Below, in pieces: positions 17,889 through 27,132 of a stretch of DNA of 64,000 bases. How positions within the stretch are numbered: position 1 is the stretch's first letter; each line of letters opens with the position of its first letter. The translations under genes were made by a program, and so were the position numbers. This DNA is from Ruminococcus sp. (GTDB lineage: Bacteria; Bacillota; Clostridia; Oscillospirales; Ruminococcaceae). The stretch covers positions 1 to 64,000 of the forward strand of contig JAFWSI010000071.1 of the NCBI GenBank assembly GCA_017519415.1. The letters run 5' to 3'. The notes under the pieces were generated by a model. It saw only the letters and a list, made by a program, of their open reading frames with translations. It ran no database searches and was not told the origin of the DNA.

Positions 17889-17926
17889 GGGCAAAGAAGA
17901 AAATTCGGGCAGAAGACTCTGAAAAT

Positions 17927-17958
17927 GCTATTGCCCCGCCATAAGGCGGGGCAATAGC
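17927..17958 (-). terminator. Terminator after the diguanylate cyclase gene
   Basis: Perfect 14-bp stem GCTATTGCCCCGCC / GGCGGGGCAATAGC with ATAA loop and a short T-run on the minus strand. Confidence 0.85.
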
Positions 17959-18012
17959 GCATTTACTGTCAAACAGAAGAAAAAATGTAAGACCTTTGAT
18001 AACAGGGAAGGG

Positions 18013-19140
18013 TCATGCAGTCGATCTGCAATGCTTGCGGCGCTTCTCCTCGTACATATCCGAGTCCATATCGTTGAGAAACTCGTCGGCGGTCATGGTG
18101 CCGTTGAGCAGGCTGCCGCCCATGGAGAAGGAGAGCTGATATACCGCAATGCCTTTTGCGTTGAAGCTGCTGACGCAGCTGCGGATACTGTTCATCACAT
18201 CGAGAAGATCCTGATCGGTATCGGCTTTTGTTATAACGATGAATTCGTCTCCCGCAAAGCGTACGGCTGTACTCTTGTCGGGTATGGCCTCGGTGAGAAT
18301 CCTTGCGGCCCGTATAAGAGCGGCATCGCCCATGGCATGGCCGTACATATCGTTGATGCTCTTGAAGTAGTCGATGTCGATCATAATACCGCCCGTATGG
18401 CTGTTCCTGTGGGTTATCTCCTCCAGTACATGATCCAGATAGGTGCGGTTGTAAAGGCCTGTCAGCGGATCTATATATGTGAGCTCGTTCTGAAGGCTCA
18501 TATAGATGGCAACAAGTCCGATTGCGACCGAGCACCACGCCAGCGACAGGCCGTAGAATACGGACTGTAGCGCTGTTCCCACGAATATAGGCACAAGGAA
18601 TATCCATATCGGGAAGAATTTCGCCCTGATAGTACCCTTGTAGTAGTTGTACCGAACATAGACGCTGAAGCCGAGATAGAAGAATACCGTGATATAATAT
18701 ACATAGCTGAGCGGTCTGCGGTGGTATACGTTGTTCTCATCGAAGGAGAACAGGAAACCGAAGAACATATTCAGCAGAAGGCCCGCAAGAAGTATGGCTG
18801 TGGGCACAGCAAGCCATGTATAGTGCTTTTTGAGACGGCTCTCCTTTTTGTAAAGCCTCAGATCCACATAAAGGCACCAGAGGAAGGATGTGATGACGTT
18901 TGCTCCGTATGTAATTGTGTTTGCAAGCACCGCCGTGAGGCGGGCGCCCGGGAAGGTCATGCCGTCTACAACGAATGATACCGTTTCAAAGAAGCATGCC
19001 GCCGCGGTAATGAGTATCATGGCCGTAAAAGTTATGTCGCTGGGTCGGCGCCGCTGTCGCACACGGTAGCTGCTGACCAGCAATACGGCCAGTATCGTCA
19101 GAGCGATACAATTGGTCACGATTATTGCTTGAAGGTTCAT
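18013..19140 (-). CDS. Membrane-bound diguanylate cyclase (GGDEF)
   Basis: 375 aa. About seven membrane segments fill residues ~5-205, followed by a GGDEF domain that makes cyclic di-GMP from two GTP. The signature is RFAGDEFIVI, with Ala in place of the first Gly, a variant often still active. IDIDYFKSINDMYGHAMGD holds the metal-binding Asp. No RxxD inhibitory site is seen before the motif. Start ATG 19140 has GGAGG upstream; the longer frame overlaps its promoter. Signal sensed unknown; no partner phosphodiesterase adjoins. Confidence 0.9.
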   Translation of the reverse strand: MNLQAIIVTNCIALTILAVLLVSSYRVRQRRRPSDITFTAMILITAAACFFETVSFVVDGMTFPGARLTAVLANTITYGANVITSFLWCLYVDLRLYKKESRLKKHYTWLAVPTAILLAGLLLNMFFGFLFSFDENNVYHRRPLSYVYYITVFFYLGFSVYVRYNYYKGTIRAKFFPIWIFLVPIFVGTALQSVFYGLSLAWCSVAIGLVAIYMSLQNELTYIDPLTGLYNRTYLDHVLEEITHRNSHTGGIMIDIDYFKSINDMYGHAMGDAALIRAARILTEAIPDKSTAVRFAGDEFIVITKADTDQDLLDVMNSIRSCVSSFNAKGIAVYQLSFSMGGSLLNGTMTADEFLNDMDSDMYEEKRRKHCRSTA

Positions 19141-19170
19141 AGTATTCCTCCATATCCCCAGTATATACAT

Positions 19171-19199
19171 ATTATAACATATTGAATATAAATGTTCAA
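19171..19199 (-). promoter_or_regulatory. Promoter with inverted repeat before the GGDEF gene
   Basis: TTGAAC, 17-bp spacer, TATAAT. An inverted repeat TTGAA-N8-TTCAA overlaps the -35 and may be an operator. Confidence 0.65.
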
Positions 19200-19283
19200 T
19201 AGACAAGATAAAAATTTACAAATTTTGCTGAATTGTAACCTTTTGCTATCGGAAAAGAAAGATTACTTTTTTTGATTTGGTAC

Positions 19284-19312
19284 TTGAAATTTCCGCGGGA
19301 TTGATATATAAT
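19284..19312 (+). promoter_or_regulatory. Promoter of the DUF1846 gene
   Basis: TTGAAA, 17-bp spacer, TATAAT, about 30 bp before the start codon. Confidence 0.75.
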
Positions 19313-19343
19313 AATTTATTATAGCATGACGGGAGGAATATAT

Positions 19344-20813
19344 ATGATCAGTAAGATCGGATTTGACAACGAGAAGTACCTCAAAATGCAGTCAGAGCAT
19401 ATCAGACAGCGCATATCGCAGTTCGGCGACAAGCTTTACCTTGAATTCGGAGGAAAGCTCTTCGATGATTATCACGCCTCAAGAGTATTGCCGGGGTTCA
19501 AGCCCGACAGTAAGCTCCAGATGCTGCTCCAGCTGAAGGACGACGCGGAAATAGTCATTGTCATCAATTCCGATGATATTGAGAAGAACAAGGTCAGGGG
19601 CGACCTGGGCATCACCTACGACGTTGATGTTATCCGCCTTTTCCATGTTTTCACAAAGATCGGCCTCTACGTCAGCAGTGTAGTGCTCACGCGCTATGAC
19701 GGACAGCCCACAGCCGACGCCTTCCAGAAAAGGCTTGAGTCCCTTGGAATAAGGGTATACCACCATTACAGCATAAAGGGCTATCCCTCCAATCTCCAGT
19801 ACATAATCAGCGACGAGGGATACGGAAAAAATGACTATATCGAGACTTCCCGCAGGCTCGTCGTAATTACGGCGCCCGGCCCGGGAAGCGGAAAAATGGC
19901 TACCTGCCTTTCCCAGCTCTACCATGAGCACAAGAGGGGAATAAACGCGGGCTACGCCAAGTTCGAGACTTTCCCCATATGGAACCTTCCTCTTCGTCAT
20001 CCCGTAAATATCGCCTATGAGGCGGCTACCTCCGACCTCAACGACGTCAATATGATAGATCCCTTCCACCTTGAAGCTTATGGCGAGACTACCGTAAACT
20101 ACAACCGCGACGTGGAAATATTTCCCGTGCTCAACACCATGTTCGAGAATATCCTGGGAGAGTCACCCTATAAATCGCCTACGGACATGGGCGTTAATAT
20201 GGCGGGCAAGTGTATCGTCGATGACGAGGCAGTGTGCGAGGCTGCAAAGCAGGAGATAATCCGCCGTTACTACGTTGGTATGTGCGACAACCGGAAGGGA
20301 CTTATTTCCGATGAGGAGGTAATGAAGCTCCAGCTCCTTATGAAGCAGGCAAGCGTTACTCCCGAGGACAGAAAGGTCATATCCGCCGCTCTCGAAAAGG
20401 AGAAGGCTACCGAGGGACCCGCAGCTGCAATGGAGCTTCCCGACGGAACTATCCTTACGGGACGCACATCAGAGCTCCTCGGAGCGGTATCGGCTCTGCT
20501 CCTGAACGCACTTAAATACTTCGCTGATATAGACGACGATATACTTCTCATGTCTCCCCATGTAATTGAGCCCATAATGGAGCTCAAGGTAAATCATCTC
20601 GGCAACAACAACCCGAGAATGCACACCGACGAGACTCTTCTTGCGCTTTCAATCTGTGCAAATACGGACGGGAATGCAAAGAAGGCCATGGAGCAGATAG
20701 AGAAGCTCCGCGGCTGTGAGGTGCACTCCACCGTTATCCTTTCTTCGGTGGACGAGCGTATCTTCAAGCGCCTCGGCATAAATCTCACCTGCGAACCGAA
20801 ATACGAGGCATAA
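19344..20813 (+). CDS. DUF1846 family protein
   Basis: 489 aa, full family length. The protein begins MISKIGFDNEKYLKMQSEHI and contains ITAPGPGSGKMATCLSQLYH, a phosphate-binding-type loop that is a hallmark of DUF1846. Family members are cytosolic and of unknown or weakly defined function. Start ATG 19344 has GGGAGGA upstream, preferable to the ATG at 19326. It has its own promoter and terminator. Confidence in family is high, in function nil. Confidence 0.9.
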   Translation: MISKIGFDNEKYLKMQSEHIRQRISQFGDKLYLEFGGKLFDDYHASRVLPGFKPDSKLQMLLQLKDDAEIVIVINSDDIEKNKVRGDLGITYDVDVIRLFHVFTKIGLYVSSVVLTRYDGQPTADAFQKRLESLGIRVYHHYSIKGYPSNLQYIISDEGYGKNDYIETSRRLVVITAPGPGSGKMATCLSQLYHEHKRGINAGYAKFETFPIWNLPLRHPVNIAYEAATSDLNDVNMIDPFHLEAYGETTVNYNRDVEIFPVLNTMFENILGESPYKSPTDMGVNMAGKCIVDDEAVCEAAKQEIIRRYYVGMCDNRKGLISDEEVMKLQLLMKQASVTPEDRKVISAALEKEKATEGPAAAMELPDGTILTGRTSELLGAVSALLLNALKYFADIDDDILLMSPHVIEPIMELKVNHLGNNNPRMHTDETLLALSICANTDGNAKKAMEQIEKLRGCEVHSTVILSSVDERIFKRLGINLTCEPKYEA

Positions 20814-20817
20814 AAGC

Positions 20818-20843
20818 AAGGCTTCCGATCATACGGAAGCCTT
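20818..20843. terminator. Terminator between the DUF1846 and rubredoxin genes
   Basis: Perfect stem AAGGCTTCCG / CGGAAGCCTT with 6-nt loop followed by TTTT-type tail on plus; the minus side is also T-rich. Confidence 0.85.
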
Positions 20844-20862
20844 TTCTGATATATGTCAGCTG

Positions 20863-21018
20863 TCACTGTGCTGAGAATGAATCCTTGCCGACTCCGCAGA
20901 GAGGACATGAGAAATCATCGGGAAGATCCTCGAACTTTGTTCCGGGAGCGATGCCGTATTCGGGAGCGCCCTGTTCTTCATCGTATTCCCAGCCGCAAAC
21001 GTCGCATACATATTTCAT
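20863..21018 (-). CDS. Rubredoxin
   Basis: 51 aa. Two Cys pairs, CDVCGWEYD and CPLCGVGKD, hold one iron, and [19 protein letters not shown] is the classic middle. It carries single electrons in the cytosol, commonly to oxygen- or peroxide-detoxifying enzymes. Start ATG 21018 has AAAGGAGGT; the longer frame extension is discarded. It is divergent from uvrA. Confidence 0.96.
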   Translation of the reverse strand: MKYVCDVCGWEYDEEQGAPEYGIAPGTKFEDLPDDFSCPLCGVGKDSFSAQ

Positions 21019-21141
21019 GTGGTGCACCTCCTTTGGTTTTTTCATTATTATAAGATAATTTTCCATGACTGTCAATAGAAAAGCGGGGAAAATGTTAAAA
21101 GAAGAAAATATGTTCGGGGTGTTTATTTTTGATGTATTATA

Positions 21142-21167
21142 TGGTATAATGTTCATAAATGAACATT
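21142..21167 (+). promoter_or_regulatory. Extended -10 and palindromic operator before uvrA
   Basis: TGGTATAAT at 21142-21150 overlaps a perfect inverted repeat AATGTTCAT-AA-ATGAACATT (21148-21167). Placement over the start site suggests a repressor site. The GTTC/GAAC halves recall LexA half-sites, but their order is the reverse of the usual Gram-positive box. A long imperfect hairpin follows at 21214-21247. Confidence 0.6.
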
Positions 21168-21289
21168 TTAGATGTCCGTGCAGCTGCGCAGAGCTGCTCC
21201 CTGCAATCGGACAATTATAACATAACGCTTCGCTTATGTGTTATAATATATCATGTTCGCAAAATGCTTTGCAGTGTCAGGAGTTAATT

Positions 21290-24112
21290 ATGACCGATAA
21301 GATAATCATAAAAGGCGCAAGAGCCAATAACCTTAAAAATATAGATCTGGAGCTGCCCCGTGACAGCCTCATCGTAATGACGGGACTGTCGGGCTCGGGA
21401 AAGTCCTCCCTTGCCTTCGACACCATTTACGCCGACGGTCAGCGCCGCTATGTGGAGAGCCTTTCCTCCTACGCGAGGATGTTTCTCGGACAGATGGAAA
21501 AGCCCGATGTGGACAGCATAGAGGGCCTGTCTCCCGCTATATCCATTGACCAGAAGACCACCTCCAAGAACCCCCGCTCCACTGTGGGAACGGTCACGGA
21601 GATATACGACTACCTCCGTCTGCTTTACGCGAGGATAGGCGTGCCCCACTGTCCTGTCTGCGGCAGGGTAATATCCCAGCAGACCATAGATCAGATGGTG
21701 GATACCCTTATGGAGCTCCCCGCAGGTACGAAGCTCCAGCTTCTGGCTCCCATAGTAAGGAACCGCAAGGGACAGTATGCAAAGGAGCTGGAAAGCGCAA
21801 GGAAATCGGGCTTTGTCCGCGCAAGAGTTGACGGGATAATGTACGAGCTCACCGAGGATATAAAGCTTGACAAGAACAAAAAGCACAATATAGAGATAAT
21901 CGTTGACCGTATCGTCATCAAGGAGGGGATAGAGTCCCGTATCACCGACAGCCTTGAAACTGTTTTCAGCCTTTCCGGCGGACTTGCCATAGCCGACGTG
22001 ATAGACGGGGAGGAGATACTCTTTTCCCAGAATTACGCCTGTCCCGAGCATAATATAAGCATCGGCGAGCTGGAGCCCGTTATGTTCTCCTTCAACAATC
22101 CCGTGGGAGCTTGTCCCAAGTGTACGGGCCTCGGAGTTTTCAGGCATATCGACCCCGACCTCGTTATCCCCGATAAGGAGCTGTCCATAGAGGAGGGAGC
22201 TATAAACGCCTCGGGCTGGAACAGCCTTGACGAGACCTCCATAGCTTCCATGTATTACCGCGCTATCTCAAAGAAGTACGGCGTGCCCATCGACGTTCCC
22301 GTAAAGGAGCTCACCAAGGAGCAGCTTGATCTTTTCCTCTACGGAACTGGTGATGAGACCCTCGAGCTCAGCCGTCCGAAAACGCTGGGCGGCGGCAGCT
22401 ACAACTCACCCTTCGAGGGAGTCATCAATAACCTCGAACGGCGCTATAAGGAGACAAACAGCGACTATTCACGGAGCGAGATAGAGGAGCATATGAGCGA
22501 GGTCAGCTGTCCCGTATGCAGGGGCAGAAGGCTCCGCGACGAGTACCTTGCGGTAACGGTGGGGGACAAGAACATAAGCGAGCTGACAGACCTTTCCGTG
22601 AAGGAGGGGCTGCGCTTCTTCAATGACCTGAAGCTCTCGGAGCATGACAGCTACGTGGGTGAGCGGATAATCAAGGAGATAAAGGAGCGCCTCGGCTTCC
22701 TGAAAAGCGTGGGACTTGAATACCTTACCCTTTCAAGAGCTGCGGGAACTCTGTCGGGCGGCGAGAGCCAGCGTATCCGCCTTGCCACGCAGATAGGTTC
22801 GTCACTTGTGGGAGTACTCTATATACTTGACGAGCCCAGCATCGGTCTTCATCAGCGTGATAACGACAAGCTCATAGCTACGCTGAAAAGGCTCCGCGAT
22901 CTCGGCAATACTCTCATAGTCGTGGAGCACGACGACGATACCATGCTTGCTGCCGATTATATAGTAGATATAGGTCCCGGAGCAGGAATTCACGGCGGAG
23001 AGGTCGTTTTTGCAGGGACTGTGGACAAGCTGCTCAAGTGTAAGAGCTCCGTAACGGGACAGTACCTCAGCGGCAGAAAGAAGATTGAGATACCTAAGAA
23101 ACGCAGGAGCGGAAACGGTAAATTCCTGACAGTACGGGGAGCCTCCGAGCACAATCTGAGAAGTATAGATGTTTCTGTGCCTCTTGGCGAGCTTGTTTGC
23201 ATTACAGGCGTTTCGGGCTCCGGAAAGTCCTCACTTGTGAACGAGATAATCTACAAGCACCTTGCCGCTAAGCTCAACCGCGCCAAGACAAGGAGCGGCG
23301 CTTTTGAAGCTATGGAGGGTATAGAAAATCTTGACAAGGTAATCTGTATCGACCAGTCTCCCATAGGCAGGACGCCCCGCTCTAATCCCGCCACATATAC
23401 AGGTGTTTTCAGCGATATAAGGGAGCTCTTTGCAAAGACCCCCGACGCCAAGGCGCACGGCTACGGCAGCGGCAGGTTCTCCTTCAATGTCAAGGGCGGA
23501 CGCTGCGAGGCCTGCGAGGGCGACGGCATAATCAAGATAGAGATGCACTTCCTGCCCGATATATACGTACCCTGCGAGGTCTGCAAGGGCAGGCGCTACA
23601 ACCGCGAGACCCTCGATATACACTATAAGGGCAGGTCGATCTACGACGTGCTGGAAATGACCGTGGACGAGGGCGTGGAATTTTTCGAGCATATCCCCAA
23701 GATAGCCAGAAAGCTGAAGACCTTACAGGAGGTAGGGCTTGGCTATATCAAGATAGGTCAGCCTGCTACGACGCTGTCAGGCGGCGAGGCTCAGCGCGTA
23801 AAGCTTTCAACGGAGCTGTCAAAGCGTTCCACGGGCAATACCATATATATCCTTGACGAGCCCACCACGGGACTTCATACCGCAGACGTACACAAGCTCA
23901 TAGATGTGCTCCAGAAGCTGACGGATCAGGGAAATACGGTGCTGGTCATCGAACATAACCTGAATGTGATAAAGGTCGCCGATCATATCATAGATCTCGG
24001 CCCCGAGGGCGGCGACGGCGGCGGCACAATCGTTGCGCAGGGTACTCCCGAGGAGGTGGCTCAGTGCGAAAGGTCCTATACGGGACAGTATCTGAAAGGC
24101 TACCTTGAGTAA
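21290..24112 (+). CDS. uvrA: UvrABC excinuclease subunit A
   Basis: 940 aa, normal length. UvrA finds DNA damage and loads UvrB in nucleotide excision repair. It has two ABC modules: Walker [15 protein letters not shown] and [14 protein letters not shown], signatures LSGGESQR and LSGGEAQR, and Walker [11 protein letters not shown] and [10 protein letters not shown]. Zinc modules are [12 protein letters not shown]-type and CEACEGDG...[13 protein letters not shown] precedes ATG 21290; the extra N-terminal residues of the longer frame are not part of the family. No uvrB or uvrC adjoins. Confidence 0.98.
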   Translation: MTDKIIIKGARANNLKNIDLELPRDSLIVMTGLSGSGKSSLAFDTIYADGQRRYVESLSSYARMFLGQMEKPDVDSIEGLSPAISIDQKTTSKNPRSTVGTVTEIYDYLRLLYARIGVPHCPVCGRVISQQTIDQMVDTLMELPAGTKLQLLAPIVRNRKGQYAKELESARKSGFVRARVDGIMYELTEDIKLDKNKKHNIEIIVDRIVIKEGIESRITDSLETVFSLSGGLAIADVIDGEEILFSQNYACPEHNISIGELEPVMFSFNNPVGACPKCTGLGVFRHIDPDLVIPDKELSIEEGAINASGWNSLDETSIASMYYRAISKKYGVPIDVPVKELTKEQLDLFLYGTGDETLELSRPKTLGGGSYNSPFEGVINNLERRYKETNSDYSRSEIEEHMSEVSCPVCRGRRLRDEYLAVTVGDKNISELTDLSVKEGLRFFNDLKLSEHDSYVGERIIKEIKERLGFLKSVGLEYLTLSRAAGTLSGGESQRIRLATQIGSSLVGVLYILDEPSIGLHQRDNDKLIATLKRLRDLGNTLIVVEHDDDTMLAADYIVDIGPGAGIHGGEVVFAGTVDKLLKCKSSVTGQYLSGRKKIEIPKKRRSGNGKFLTVRGASEHNLRSIDVSVPLGELVCITGVSGSGKSSLVNEIIYKHLAAKLNRAKTRSGAFEAMEGIENLDKVICIDQSPIGRTPRSNPATYTGVFSDIRELFAKTPDAKAHGYGSGRFSFNVKGGRCEACEGDGIIKIEMHFLPDIYVPCEVCKGRRYNRETLDIHYKGRSIYDVLEMTVDEGVEFFEHIPKIARKLKTLQEVGLGYIKIGQPATTLSGGEAQRVKLSTELSKRSTGNTIYILDEPTTGLHTADVHKLIDVLQKLTDQGNTVLVIEHNLNVIKVADHIIDLGPEGGDGGGTIVAQGTPEEVAQCERSYTGQYLKGYLE

Positions 24113-24123
24113 CGGATAAAAAC

Positions 24124-24162
24124 AAACACCTGTATTTGTGAACAGTCACGATACAGGTGTTT
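24124..24162. terminator. Bidirectional terminator between uvrA and spoVT
   Basis: AAACACCTGTAT / ATACAGGTGTTT, 12-bp stem with 15-nt loop, A-rich before and T-rich after, so it works both ways. Confidence 0.85.
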
Positions 24163-24167
24163 TTATT

Positions 24168-24710
24168 TCAGCTTTCGATCTGCCGCGCAAGGAACTGAGC
24201 AGAGGCGTTGATAAGGCTCTTTTGCAGGTCGGTGACTTCATGGCAGCTGTCGCTGGTCATAAAGGCGACTGCTCCGGAAATATCCCCTGCGGTTATTATG
24301 GGCAGAGCCGCAATGGCTGTCCGCTGGACTCCCTCGGCAGGGTAGAAGCTGTTGGTGCTTCCGTCGGGACAGTAGAACTGTCCGCGGTTCTCCATGAGCT
24401 CTTCGAGCTGTCCCGTAACACGGCGCTCGCTGAACTCCTTGCGGGGCACTCCGGCAGTCGCCACAACGTGATCCTTATCGAATATGACTACGGGACAACC
24501 TGCGATCTTATGCATGATGTCCGCCACATGACCTGCGTTCTCGCTCATTTCGCTGACAGCGGAATACTTCTTGAATATTACCTCGCCTTCGCTGTTTGTG
24601 TAGATCTCAAGAGGGTCGCCCTCACGTATGCGCATGGTCCGTCTTATTTCCTTGGGGATAACGACTCTTCCGAGGTCGTCAATCCTCCTTACAATACCTG
24701 TTGCTTTCAT
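24168..24710 (-). CDS. spoVT: Stage V sporulation protein T-like regulator
   Basis: 180 aa. The N-terminal AbrB/SpoVT swapped-hairpin DNA-binding domain reads MKATGIVRRIDDLGRVVIPK, and a GAF-like domain follows (~55-178). In Bacillus and Clostridium SpoVT is a sigma-G-controlled regulator of late forespore genes. Length and both domains match. The coding end is convergent with uvrA. The presence of SpoVT hints at sporulation genes, but it is also kept in some non-sporulating Clostridia. Confidence 0.93.
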   Translation of the reverse strand: MKATGIVRRIDDLGRVVIPKEIRRTMRIREGDPLEIYTNSEGEVIFKKYSAVSEMSENAGHVADIMHKIAGCPVVIFDKDHVVATAGVPRKEFSERRVTGQLEELMENRGQFYCPDGSTNSFYPAEGVQRTAIAALPIITAGDISGAVAFMTSDSCHEVTDLQKSLINASAQFLARQIES

Positions 24711-25000
24711 TAGATACCTCCTGTGTGTATCGCTATTGTATGAATAGCTTACAGGTATTATTTGCCGCAGACAATGATTTATTCATGCAAAGACTGACTT
24801 TGAAATGAATTTTGTATATGCCGGCCGAAAAATCCTATTCATGTCAGTGCATTTTCCTGTGCTGTGATCTGAATGTACGGTCAACTTTCCTTTGTATGCT
24901 GTCAAACGACTTTTGCATGAAGCGTGAACGGCAGTTTTCGCTTTCGCTGCGTTGAATTGTATTACTCAAAGCAATTTTGCGGCTAAAGATTACGTTCTGC
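24711..25000. other. Intergenic stretch, no gene seen
   Basis: AT-rich sequence upstream of spoVT; nothing recognised beyond the probable spoVT leader. Confidence 0.4.
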
Positions 25001-25070
25001 AAAAAGTGACAAATGTCACTTTTGAAGTGATAAATGTAACGTTTACTCCTTTGCTTGTATATGTTATAAT
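25001..25070 (+). promoter_or_regulatory. Promoter with two tandem operator-like sites
   Basis: AAAAGTGAC-AAAT-GTCACTTTT (25002-25023) is a perfect inverted repeat; a diverged second copy, AAGTGATAAATGTAACG, follows 22 bp later. Then come TTTACT (25042-25047), a 17-bp spacer and TATAAT (25065-25070). The sites sit just upstream of and next to the -35, as for a Crp/Fnr-size dimeric regulator. The target is the secreted protein gene at 25593, through a long leader. Confidence 0.6.
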
Positions 25071-25112
25071 TCTTTATAGTAAAGGTTAGGAATTAAAAAT
25101 TAATCGCTCAGG

Positions 25113-25590
25113 TTATAAAGGGGATCCTTTTATAATAAAATTTGTAATTATGTGCGCATACATTACAGTGACGATTTATAATGACTTTTTTTCAAACACC
25201 TTAGGCTGACTTATTATGAAAGACATTTATAATGTGACATTTATTGCAAAGGTTATCCTTTTACAGCAGAATTCGTAATTATGTGTACATGTATTACGAT
25301 CGACAATTTATAATGACATTTTTATTCAGCACCTTAGTCAGACATAATTTCGAGAGACAAAAAACATGATAGGTATTATATAAATTGTAATTGTGTACCT
25401 ATAATTACGACAGACAATTTATAATGACAATTCTATTCAAACATCTTAGTCAGACACAATCCCGAGAGACAAAATCTTTTGATATGTATTATAAAGGTTT
25501 ATCCTTTTATAATAAAAATGTAAATATGTGCGCACATATTTACAGGACATTTTTTATCACATTTTTATTTTAACACCTTAGGAGGACTTA
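25113..25590 (+). repeat. Four tandem copies of a palindromic leader unit
   Basis: Units of about 112-133 bp. Each has a palindrome of 22-24 bp at 25144-25166, 25275-25297, 25387-25408 and 25520-25543; the last is perfect (GTAAATATGTGC/GCACATATTTAC). Each unit then has ATTTATAATGACA (changed in the last) and CACCTTAG. Only the last continues as GGAGGACTTAAAATG, the real RBS and start. The first keeps GGCTGACTTATTATG, a decayed version. Units one and four also have TTATAAAGG/CCTTTTATAA before the palindrome. Confidence 0.8.
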
Positions 25591-25592
25591 AA

Positions 25593-27080
25593 ATGGAAAA
25601 TCTACGCAAATCAACAAAAAACAGAGTGCTGTTTGTTCTCTGTACACTCATGCTTGCAGTTATCTGCATAGCTCCATTCGGCTTGAAGCCGCAGAACGCC
25701 TATGCCGCATGCTCGCATAACTGGCGTGATGAAAAGGTCATGAGCCAGCCAACCTGTACGGTAAACGGCTCAAAAATGCAGTATTGTACAAAGTGCAGAT
25801 CGCGCAGAACAGTTTCTATCTCAAAGCTTGGTCACAGAACGAATGGCTCTTATACTATAACTAAGTATGCAACATGTGGTACTACCGGTACAAGAGTGCT
25901 GAAGTGCACACGCTGCTATGCAGTTCTTAATTCTCAGACTATTCCTGCAACAGGAAATCACAATTGGAGAGACAGCAAGGTATTCCAGAAACCTACTTGT
26001 ACTACAAACGGTTCTATCCAGCAGCAGTGCAGCGGATGCGGTCAGACAAGAATGACTTATCCTTCAAAATTCGGACATCAGACAAACGGTTCTTATACAG
26101 TTACAAAGCAGGCTACTTGTACAGAAAAGGGCAGACGAGTTCTCAAATGTACAAGAAGCGGATGCAACGATGTTCTTAATGCACAGGATATTCCTGCTTT
26201 AGGACATACTCAGGGAAGAAAGGTTATTCATGCTGCAACAGCTACAACGGACAAAATGGAAATATATTACTGCGGAAGAGAAAACTGCAATGGTATTTAT
26301 AGCATGAAAACAATAACCGACGAGTATTCAGCTATAAGAAAAACAATCAAGAATAAGAATATGAGTAGTGAACAGGCTGATAAAACATATAAGGCAATTC
26401 AACAAATAAATAGTTATTATAATACTTACAAAGAGGGTTATAGTCTTTCTGACAGTTCAGCTAAAAACTATTTTGATAAGGTATTAAATAATGCTGAAAA
26501 GCAGAAAAATATGAAAGAGATCCTTGATACAATTGATGAATATAGTACCTTTTTCGGACTTTTAAACAGTGATCTGGTAGATGAATGTATTGATACATGC
26601 AGTTACCTTAAAATTGGAGCTGATCTGCAGGCTGTAATTAATTCTCCTGATAATTATGCCAGAATGAATGCTGTTATTGATACTTTGAGTGACGTTTGCG
26701 GTAAGGTTCCCGGAGCAGATAAGATTTATTGTCCTACTCTTGATTCTTTGCAGAAACAGTGGGATAAGAGCAGTGAAAAGATTCAGAATCACTTCAGCGA
26801 TTTAGAGGATTCTCATTGGATGGCCCAAAAAGAGGTAGATAATTCTATAAAAATTGAAGTTAATGGTGAATCAAGATCTGTTTTTTCATTAACACAAACT
26901 GAACTTGCTGTTAACTGTGCTAAGGTTGAGGAAGCATTAATTAATCATTATAATTCATATTATTTATCTGAAAATAAAAAAGATTTTTCAGAGAATAACA
27001 TAATAATGCGCAAAGACCGTGAAAGATTCGTCAAGAAGGCTTTTGGAAAGATTTTGGATGAAGCAGGTTTCTTTGACTAA
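25593..27080 (+). CDS. Secreted protein with Cys-rich tandem repeats
   Basis: 495 aa. Signal peptide with cleavage near NAYAA (~38). Residues ~40-220 contain two and a half copies of a ~65-residue unit: C-H-N-W-R-D, PTCTxNGS, C-x-x-C, LGHxTNGSYT, ATC, LKCTRC. These give repeated Cys/His quartets that could bind metal or pair as disulfides outside the cell. The C-terminal ~270 residues are helical, Lys/Asn/Asp-rich and without Cys motif repeats. Similar Cys-repeat modules occur in secreted clostridial proteins, but the function is unknown. AGGAGG precedes the ATG. Base composition is more AT-rich than neighbouring housekeeping genes. Confidence 0.75.
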   Translation: MENLRKSTKNRVLFVLCTLMLAVICIAPFGLKPQNAYAACSHNWRDEKVMSQPTCTVNGSKMQYCTKCRSRRTVSISKLGHRTNGSYTITKYATCGTTGTRVLKCTRCYAVLNSQTIPATGNHNWRDSKVFQKPTCTTNGSIQQQCSGCGQTRMTYPSKFGHQTNGSYTVTKQATCTEKGRRVLKCTRSGCNDVLNAQDIPALGHTQGRKVIHAATATTDKMEIYYCGRENCNGIYSMKTITDEYSAIRKTIKNKNMSSEQADKTYKAIQQINSYYNTYKEGYSLSDSSAKNYFDKVLNNAEKQKNMKEILDTIDEYSTFFGLLNSDLVDECIDTCSYLKIGADLQAVINSPDNYARMNAVIDTLSDVCGKVPGADKIYCPTLDSLQKQWDKSSEKIQNHFSDLEDSHWMAQKEVDNSIKIEVNGESRSVFSLTQTELAVNCAKVEEALINHYNSYYLSENKKDFSENNIIMRKDRERFVKKAFGKILDEAGFFD

Positions 27081-27099
27081 AATGGTATAAATATAATTA

Positions 27100-27127
27100 C
27101 CCCGAATCGGATTAATCCGATTCGGGG
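27100..27127. terminator. Bidirectional terminator
   Basis: Perfect 28-bp palindrome, arms CCCCGAATCGGAT / ATCCGATTCGGGG with 2-nt centre, between two convergent genes. Confidence 0.85.
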
Positions 27128-27132
27128 ATTTA

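Noticed and set aside
25144-25543. Possible CRISPR array (palindromic repeats)
   Set aside because: Only four copies, spacing 112-133 bp with similar rather than unique intervals, and no cas genes; it is a tandem leader duplication.
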